Source of the DNA: an uncultured Prevotella sp.
Lineage (GTDB): Bacteria; Bacteroidota; Bacteroidia; Bacteroidales; Bacteroidaceae
Assembly (NCBI GenBank): GCA_900319905.1
Contig: ONQB01000026.1
Location: 1 to 44,261, forward strand
DNA: 44,261 nucleotides
Reading direction: 5' to 3'
The notes under the pieces were generated by a model that was not told where the DNA came from, searched no databases, and was given only the letters and a program-made list of their open reading frames with translations. Below are positions 39,712 to 44,261 of the stretch, piece by piece. A program made the translations under genes and the position numbers. Numbering within the stretch: the first letter of the stretch is position 1; the number at the start of each line of letters is the position of its first letter.

Positions 39712-41259
39712 ATGGAAATAAAAGCTTTCCTAACGGCTGCACTCGCAGCTTCCACATTAACACTGCAGGCGCAGACCTCAGTCACCATTCATGCCACGCA
39801 AGGGCAAAACAAGATCTACAAGGAGATTTACGGTCAGTTTGCCGAGCACCTTGGCACATGCATCTATGGCGGTCTCTGGGTAGGTCCCGGTTCCACAGTT
39901 CCCAACACCGATGGTTATCGCTCCGATGTACTCAAGGCTCTCAAAGACCTCAAGGTTCCTGTACTTCGCTGGCCTGGCGGCTGCTTTGCCGACGAATACC
40001 ACTGGATGGACGGCATTGGTCCGCGCGACAAACGGCCTAAGATGCAAAACAACAACTGGGGCGGAACGATTGAGGACAACTCGTTTGGTACTAATGAGTT
40101 TCTCAATCTCTGCGAACTGATCGGCGCCGAGCCTTACATCAGTGGCAACGTAGGAAGCGGCACTGTGGAGGAGCTCGCCAAATGGGTGGAATATATGACC
40201 TCTGACGGAGACACGCCCATGGCCAACCTGCGTAGGAAATACGGTCGGCAGAAATCATGGAACGTGAAGTTCCTCGGTGTAGGCAACGAGAGCTGGGGAT
40301 GTGGCGGCAACATGCGGCCTGAGTACTATGCCGATCTCTTCCGTCGCTACTCCACCTATTGCCGCAACTACGACAATCACCACCTCTACAAGATTGCCTC
40401 CGGAGCCAGCGATTACGACTACAACTGGACCAAGGTGCTTATGGACAACGTGGGCAACCGCATGAGCGGCATCTCTCTCCATTACTACACTGTGACAGGA
40501 TGGAGCGGCAGTAAGGGCTCTGCCACTAAGTTCAACAACGACGACTATTACTGGACCATGGGCAAATGCCTCGAGATTGAGAATGTCATCAAGAAGCATT
40601 GCGCCATCATGGACAAGAAGGATCCCAAAAAGAAGATTGGTCTGCTCGTAGACGAATGGGGCACGTGGTGGGATGAGGAGCCCGGCACCATCAGAGGACA
40701 CCTCTATCAGCAAAACTCTATGCGCGACGCCATGGTGGCTGCTCTGACGCTCAATGTCTTCCAGCGCCATACCGACCGCATCAGAATGGCCAACATCGCG
40801 CAGGTGGTGAATGTGCTGCAGTCGATGATCCTCACCGACACCATCAACGGCGGCCACATGGTGCTCACCCCAACCTATCATGTGTTCCGCATGTACAACG
40901 GCTTCCAGGATGCCACCTATCTCCCCACTGACATCCAATGCGACAGCATGAAGGTGCGAGACAACCGCGTCGTGCCCGTCGTCTCAGCCTCAGCCGCTAA
41001 GAAAGCTGACGGCAGCATCATCGTGTCGCTCGTCAACATCAGCCTCGACAAGGCTGCGGAGACAGCGCTCAACCTCGACGGTGCCACCGTTTCACAGGTA
41101 TCGGGTGAAGTGCTGTCGTGCAAGAACATTCAGGACTACAACGACTTCAATCACCCCGACAACGTGAAGCCTACCCTATTCAAGGATGCGAAGATCAAGA
41201 AGAATACACTGAAAGTGAAGATACCTGCCAAGTCAATTGTGGTACTCACTCTGAAATAA
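39712..41259 (+). CDS. Secreted GH51 alpha-L-arabinofuranosidase
   Basis: The enzyme releases terminal alpha-L-arabinofuranose from arabinan, arabinoxylan or arabinogalactan. Residues 1-21 are a signal peptide. The TIM barrel starts with YGQFAEHLGTCIYGG near 40-54 and PVLRWPGGCFADEYHW near 83-98. GVGNESWGCGG gives acid/base Glu193, and LLVDEWGTWW gives nucleophile Glu315. The C-terminal beta-sandwich (about 390-515) is complete. The 515-residue length fits GH51. It is monocistronic. The 16-bp motif and 22-bp array lie upstream and the inverted repeat begins 15 nt after its stop, the same bracket as the GH2 gene at 14269-17124. Confidence 0.94.
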   Translation: MEIKAFLTAALAASTLTLQAQTSVTIHATQGQNKIYKEIYGQFAEHLGTCIYGGLWVGPGSTVPNTDGYRSDVLKALKDLKVPVLRWPGGCFADEYHWMDGIGPRDKRPKMQNNNWGGTIEDNSFGTNEFLNLCELIGAEPYISGNVGSGTVEELAKWVEYMTSDGDTPMANLRRKYGRQKSWNVKFLGVGNESWGCGGNMRPEYYADLFRRYSTYCRNYDNHHLYKIASGASDYDYNWTKVLMDNVGNRMSGISLHYYTVTGWSGSKGSATKFNNDDYYWTMGKCLEIENVIKKHCAIMDKKDPKKKIGLLVDEWGTWWDEEPGTIRGHLYQQNSMRDAMVAALTLNVFQRHTDRIRMANIAQVVNVLQSMILTDTINGGHMVLTPTYHVFRMYNGFQDATYLPTDIQCDSMKVRDNRVVPVVSASAAKKADGSIIVSLVNISLDKAAETALNLDGATVSQVSGEVLSCKNIQDYNDFNHPDNVKPTLFKDAKIKKNTLKVKIPAKSIVVLTLK

Positions 41260-41565
41260 CGGCCCATCGACAATAAGAGGGTGTATCAAAATTGAAGAAG
41301 TCCGGGAGTCCGGAAGTTAGGAAGTTCAGTCATTACTATAATGATACTTTATTATCAGCATATGGCTGAACTTCTGGACTTCTGAACTCCCGGACTTCTC
41401 CAATTTCGACACACCCTCTTTTACATTTGCAAAGTAACTATACCTTGCTGGCCACCTGCAATTTTCCATTCCACTATTGGTGTACGGAGCAGGAACAAGT
41501 GACCTTCAGAGGTAGAGACAGACGTTTCCCGCTCCTGTCGCAATGCTTGTGAGCGGGGTGGCTTC
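41260..41565. other. Convergent gap between GH51 and GH35
   Basis: It holds the inverted repeat element copy 2 (41275-41422) and then about 140 bp that on the minus strand read as an open frame ending at a TAA (41421-41423) exactly at the repeat edge. That frame ends with LFLLRTPIVEWKIAGGQQG and then TLQM and may be the 3' remnant of a lost gene. Confidence 0.55.
41275..41422. repeat. Long-armed inverted repeat element, copy 2
   Basis: Arms of about 55 bp pair with few mismatches: AAGAGGGTGTATCAAAATTG, then AAGAAGTCCGGGAGTCCGGA on the left against its near complement on the right (TCCGGGAGTTC...CCCTCTTTT). The loop region holds the asymmetric TCATTACTATAATGATACTT segment seen in reverse orientation in copy 1. 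Before the left edge, AACGGCCCATCGACAAT resembles the AATGGCCATAAACAAA before copy 1 (read in its gene's direction), so similarity reaches back almost to the GH stop codons. Confidence 0.9.
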
Positions 41566-41577
41566 TCATCGGCTAAG
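41421..41577 (-). pseudogene. Possible 3' gene remnant at the edge of the inverted repeat
   Basis: About 51 codons are open on the minus strand in a frame different from GH35, with the GH35 3' end overlapping its first codons. The segments EGHLFLLRTPIVEWKIAGG and GIVTLQM look like a beta-rich protein C-terminus. The stop sits at the outer border of the repeat element. It has no start and no recognised family. Confidence 0.25.
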
Positions 41578-43617
41578 AATCTTTATATCCTTAATGCCTT
41601 CCCCCGGCGTAATATCGGCCTCTTGTGGGAAGTAAACAGGCTCGTCTTTCTGCATGGGCAGTATTCGCAGTTCCAGCGTGCGAGTGCCCTTAGGCAGCCG
41701 CCACATGCCATACTGGAAGTGACGTCCATTGTAGAAATTATCGTCGATCAACTTGCCATTGGCATAGAGCCGTGCACAGTCACCATGGTAGTTGATGTCG
41801 AGAAGCGCATCAGAGGAAAGACTATCGGGTAGAGAAATCGTGTAGACAGCTGCATGATGGAAGTCAGAGTCTGACGGTTCCTCAGCCACTTTGTTCACTC
41901 CGATAGTAATGGTTCGCAACGGTCCCGCCTCACGTATTCTCTTAAATGGCACCTTCTCCATAGCCGTTTGCGAGAAAGGTTTCACTTTCTCGCCCATCTG
42001 CTCAGCCTCTTCGGTGCTCAGCAAATAATAGTTTTTATAGATAGGCTTTTCCATCCCTTTCGGCTTAGCGTTTCTGATAAATTTCCCATCCTCAAATGCT
42101 ATCTCCACCGGAATACCTTTCACCTGCATGAGATAGACTTTGCCACCTTCCTTGCCAACGACCTGTGCCGTGGCATAGCGGATGCCCGCCACACCAACGG
42201 GGAAGATGCCGATAGCGTCAGCGGGAATGACCATCGGGCGCGAGGGGAATGTTACGTCGCCGACATGGAATTGTACGCCTTTCTTTGCTGTCAAATGCTG
42301 CAGGCGCTCATAGTTATTGAAGAAGACAAAGGCTGAATGCCCATTGCTGCGATAGCTCCACCGCAGATAGGAGTCGTCACCCTTTCGCGCCTGCGCCGTG
42401 TTGGGGAAGTGTGGCTCCATTGGAGCCAGCGTCTCTTGGAAGTCGTGCATGAAACGATGCAGGGGGCGCAAGCGGAAGAAGACAGGATTGGCCTGTCCGA
42501 ACTCACCAAGCGGAGCCTGGAAGTCATAGGTCTTCACCGGCAGGTCATTGTAGTTGGTGGCCACGGTGCGCTGCGTCTCGTTGAGATAGGAGCATCTGCC
42601 CTCTGGATTAGTACCACCATGATACATATAATAGCCCAGCAGATTGCTGCCGCTGCCAAGTTTCACGACTGCCATGGCATAAGCGTCATTGGGATACATG
42701 AAGACGCGACGGTGATACGAGGTCATCATGCCACCACCAAGTTCACAAGTGAAATAGGGATAGGTCTTATCTTCTTTGCCAGCAAACTGACCGTCGTATT
42801 GTATCTGTTCCGTGGCAATATTTTGGTTGTCGCGACTGGGCTTGAAGAAGAAAGCCTGATAGTAGTTTCCTGCTGTCGGTGCAATGCTTCGCTCCCAGAA
42901 TCCATCAGCATAGTCGCCATAGAGAGGCAGCATCTCGCCAAAAGGTACAGGTGTGGCAAGCTCGGGCCAGCCTGTACGCGTGTAGAAGGGCAGATCAAAG
43001 CCGATCCGCTGTGCGATCCGCTTCAGCGCCATGAGATAGGAGCCCTTGCCGCGGTATTCATTGTCGAACTGGCAGGCAACAACAGGACCACCGTCTTTCC
43101 ATTGCAGTCCTTGCACTTGGGTGAAGATTTGCCGGTAGAGCTTCTCGACAAGGGCCAAGAAGCGAGGGTCCTCACTGCGACTCTTGATGCCTTTTGTGAA
43201 GAACCAGTCGGGTATGCCGCCATTGCGCACTTCGCCATGACAGAAGGGCCCGAGCCGAAGAATCACTGGCATCTGCTCTTGCTTGCAGATTTCCAAGAAG
43301 CGTCGAAGGTTGCGCCTTCCACTCCAGTCCCACTGGTCTTCCAGTTCCTCCACATGGTTCCAAAAAGTATAGGTGGCAATCATCGTCACGCCGCCGGCCT
43401 TCATGTTCTTTACTGCCGCTTCCCACTCATTCTCCGGCAGGCGTGAATAGTGTATCTCGCCCATAACCGGCACCACACGTCGCCCGTCGACCAGGAGGCT
43501 CTTGGAGTCCCAGGTAATCTTCGGCTGAGCCCACGCATGTGAATGCAAGGTCAGCAAGAGGGCCAATAATACGAAAGATTTCAAAAGACATTTCATAACA
43601 GATTGCATATTGTTCAT
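41566..43617 (-). CDS. Secreted GH35 beta-galactosidase
   Basis: The enzyme removes terminal beta-galactose from plant or host glycans. The 683-residue protein has a signal peptide to about residue 30. The GH35 barrel shows VPVMGEIHYSRLP near 49-61, RLGPFCHGEVRNGGIPDW near 121-138, acid/base Glu187 in QFDNEY and the likely nucleophile Glu292 in TCELGGG. In place of the common QxENEYG it has QFDNEYR, so the catalytic Glu is kept. C-terminal beta-sandwich domains follow (about 400-683). The start ATG 43617 is 1 nt after the stop of a DUF5107/TPR gene, so the two are translationally coupled. Confidence 0.92.
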   Translation of the reverse strand: MNNMQSVMKCLLKSFVLLALLLTLHSHAWAQPKITWDSKSLLVDGRRVVPVMGEIHYSRLPENEWEAAVKNMKAGGVTMIATYTFWNHVEELEDQWDWSGRRNLRRFLEICKQEQMPVILRLGPFCHGEVRNGGIPDWFFTKGIKSRSEDPRFLALVEKLYRQIFTQVQGLQWKDGGPVVACQFDNEYRGKGSYLMALKRIAQRIGFDLPFYTRTGWPELATPVPFGEMLPLYGDYADGFWERSIAPTAGNYYQAFFFKPSRDNQNIATEQIQYDGQFAGKEDKTYPYFTCELGGGMMTSYHRRVFMYPNDAYAMAVVKLGSGSNLLGYYMYHGGTNPEGRCSYLNETQRTVATNYNDLPVKTYDFQAPLGEFGQANPVFFRLRPLHRFMHDFQETLAPMEPHFPNTAQARKGDDSYLRWSYRSNGHSAFVFFNNYERLQHLTAKKGVQFHVGDVTFPSRPMVIPADAIGIFPVGVAGIRYATAQVVGKEGGKVYLMQVKGIPVEIAFEDGKFIRNAKPKGMEKPIYKNYYLLSTEEAEQMGEKVKPFSQTAMEKVPFKRIREAGPLRTITIGVNKVAEEPSDSDFHHAAVYTISLPDSLSSDALLDINYHGDCARLYANGKLIDDNFYNGRHFQYGMWRLPKGTRTLELRILPMQKDEPVYFPQEADITPGEGIKDIKILSR

Positions 43618-43618
43618 T

Positions 43619-44261
43619 TTATATCACAGATGGATTGATAAAAGTTCTGAACTGATAGATTCCCAAGTGATTGGGATCCAACTGAGTAGCCAAGGCAAGG
43701 TGTTTCATGCTGTGTGTCTCGTCGTGCAGCCCGTAGTATCCGAGTGCCAGCATATAGTTGCAGTGCACGCGGTTGGCCTGGTCGAGATTGCCTTCCCATA
43801 TCTGTAGGTCGGGCAACGACACGGCGAAGTAGTCCATCACCACATGGTCGAAGAGATGGTTCTTACCATAGTTAAGCAACTTATAGAAGCGTCCATAAGC
43901 CTCCCCTATTCTACCGAGCTTCAGCAGTGCCAGTCCCTGATAGAAGATTTTATCGGGCTTGGCATCGTTGTAGTACATGGCTGCCACAAGCTCAGTGGGG
44001 CCAAGCGTAGCTTTCTCCCAGCATTCCCTGGCTTTTTCCATCTCTCCCTTGGCATCGTAAGCACAACCAAGGAAATAGTAAAAGTCATTCTCCTGCGCTC
44101 CGTAGAGCTTGCCCTCACCGAGATGAGGCGGATAGACGAGGCACTCATTGAGGAGCTGAATGGCCGCATCAAAGTCTTTACGGTCCAAGGCCTGTCTGGC
44201 AAGCTCCACACGTGAGAGCTGATATTGCCCGCTGACCTTGCCCTCGCCGCCTTCCCACGGA
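43619..44261 (-). CDS. DUF5107/TPR protein, C-terminal part (5' end outside window)
   Basis: The frame is open to the right edge and gives about 213 residues. It begins within PWEGGEGKVSGQYQLSRVEL, then shows TPR-like helices: ARQALDRKDFDAAIQLLNE, YYFLGCAYDAKGEMEKARECW, KIFYQGLALLKLGRIGEAYG and later HLFDHVVMDYFAVSLPDLQ and NRVHCNYMLALGYYGL. This matches the TPR tail of DUF5107 proteins, whose N-terminal part is a galactose-mutarotase-like/beta-sandwich region. They often sit beside glycoside hydrolases. The gene couples to GH35, 1 nt downstream, which suggests a shared glycan function. The family call rests on the tail only. Confidence 0.72.
   Translation of the reverse strand, partial: PWEGGEGKVSGQYQLSRVELARQALDRKDFDAAIQLLNECLVYPPHLGEGKLYGAQENDFYYFLGCAYDAKGEMEKARECWEKATLGPTELVAAMYYNDAKPDKIFYQGLALLKLGRIGEAYGRFYKLLNYGKNHLFDHVVMDYFAVSLPDLQIWEGNLDQANRVHCNYMLALGYYGLHDETHSMKHLALATQLDPNHLGIYQFRTFINPSVI

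Noticed and set aside
42337-43446. 369-codon plus-strand ORF opposite GH35
   Set aside because: Antisense to conserved GH35 catalytic regions, with no recognisable domain.

Overview
The window looks like a chromosomal segment of a Bacteroidota member, most likely Prevotella or a close relative in the Prevotellaceae. The evidence is the repeated Bacteroidota promoter signature (TTG or TTTG about 19-20 nt before TAnnTTTG), weak or absent Shine-Dalgarno sites, family-restricted genes (gldB, gldE, DUF1573, DUF5107, an exported dipeptidyl peptidase IV) and several secreted glycoside hydrolases. There is no SusC/SusD pair, phage, insertion sequence with transposase, rRNA or CRISPR array. The genus is inferred.

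Layout. 1-2.9 kb: minus-strand esterase fragment (cut by the left edge) and a GH2 beta-galactosidase-type enzyme. 3.2-5 kb: yaaA facing trmB across a short odd stretch with a G10 tract. 5-8.2 kb: dipeptidyl peptidase IV and a GldB-like lipoprotein. 8.3-11.2 kb: minus-strand run of a conserved hypothetical gene, ssb, gldE and a phosphopantetheinyl transferase. 11.25-11.65 kb: tRNA cluster Gly-Leu-Leu-Gly. 11.8-14.1 kb: divergent nspC and prs. 14.1-17.6 kb: a GH2 gene bracketed by repeats, lying between prs and serS. 17.8-19.1 kb: serS. 19.3-21.4 kb: four-gene operon of a small exported protein, an HPr-kinase-like ATPase, an S26B-type peptidase and a PqqD-like carrier-binding protein. 21.5-29.7 kb: coiled-coil membrane protein, TolC/HlyD/two ABC-2 permeases, an RsmF-type rRNA methyltransferase and folA. 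29.9-38.1 kb: Lrp/AsnC regulator, then a thioester-less alpha-2-macroglobulin, a DUF1573 protein and ispH. 38.4 kb: small exported protein with a long leader. 38.9-41.4 kb: GH51 arabinofuranosidase bracketed by the same repeats as the GH2 gene. 41.5-44.3 kb: GH35 beta-galactosidase behind a DUF5107/TPR gene cut by the right edge.

The main discovery candidate is a shared bracket around two unrelated single glycoside hydrolase genes (GH2 at 14269-17124 and GH51 at 39712-41259). Upstream of each lies the same 16-bp motif followed by an array of palindromic TTCGSCGAA cores at exact 22-bp spacing. Immediately downstream of each lies a ~150-bp long-armed inverted repeat. Once each is read in its own gene's direction, all three parts have the same order and orientation. 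This suggests a cassette-like cargo unit or a conserved regulatory bracket. A second candidate is the HPr-kinase-like/S26B peptidase/PqqD operon, which resembles peptide-modification systems but has no visible precursor peptide.
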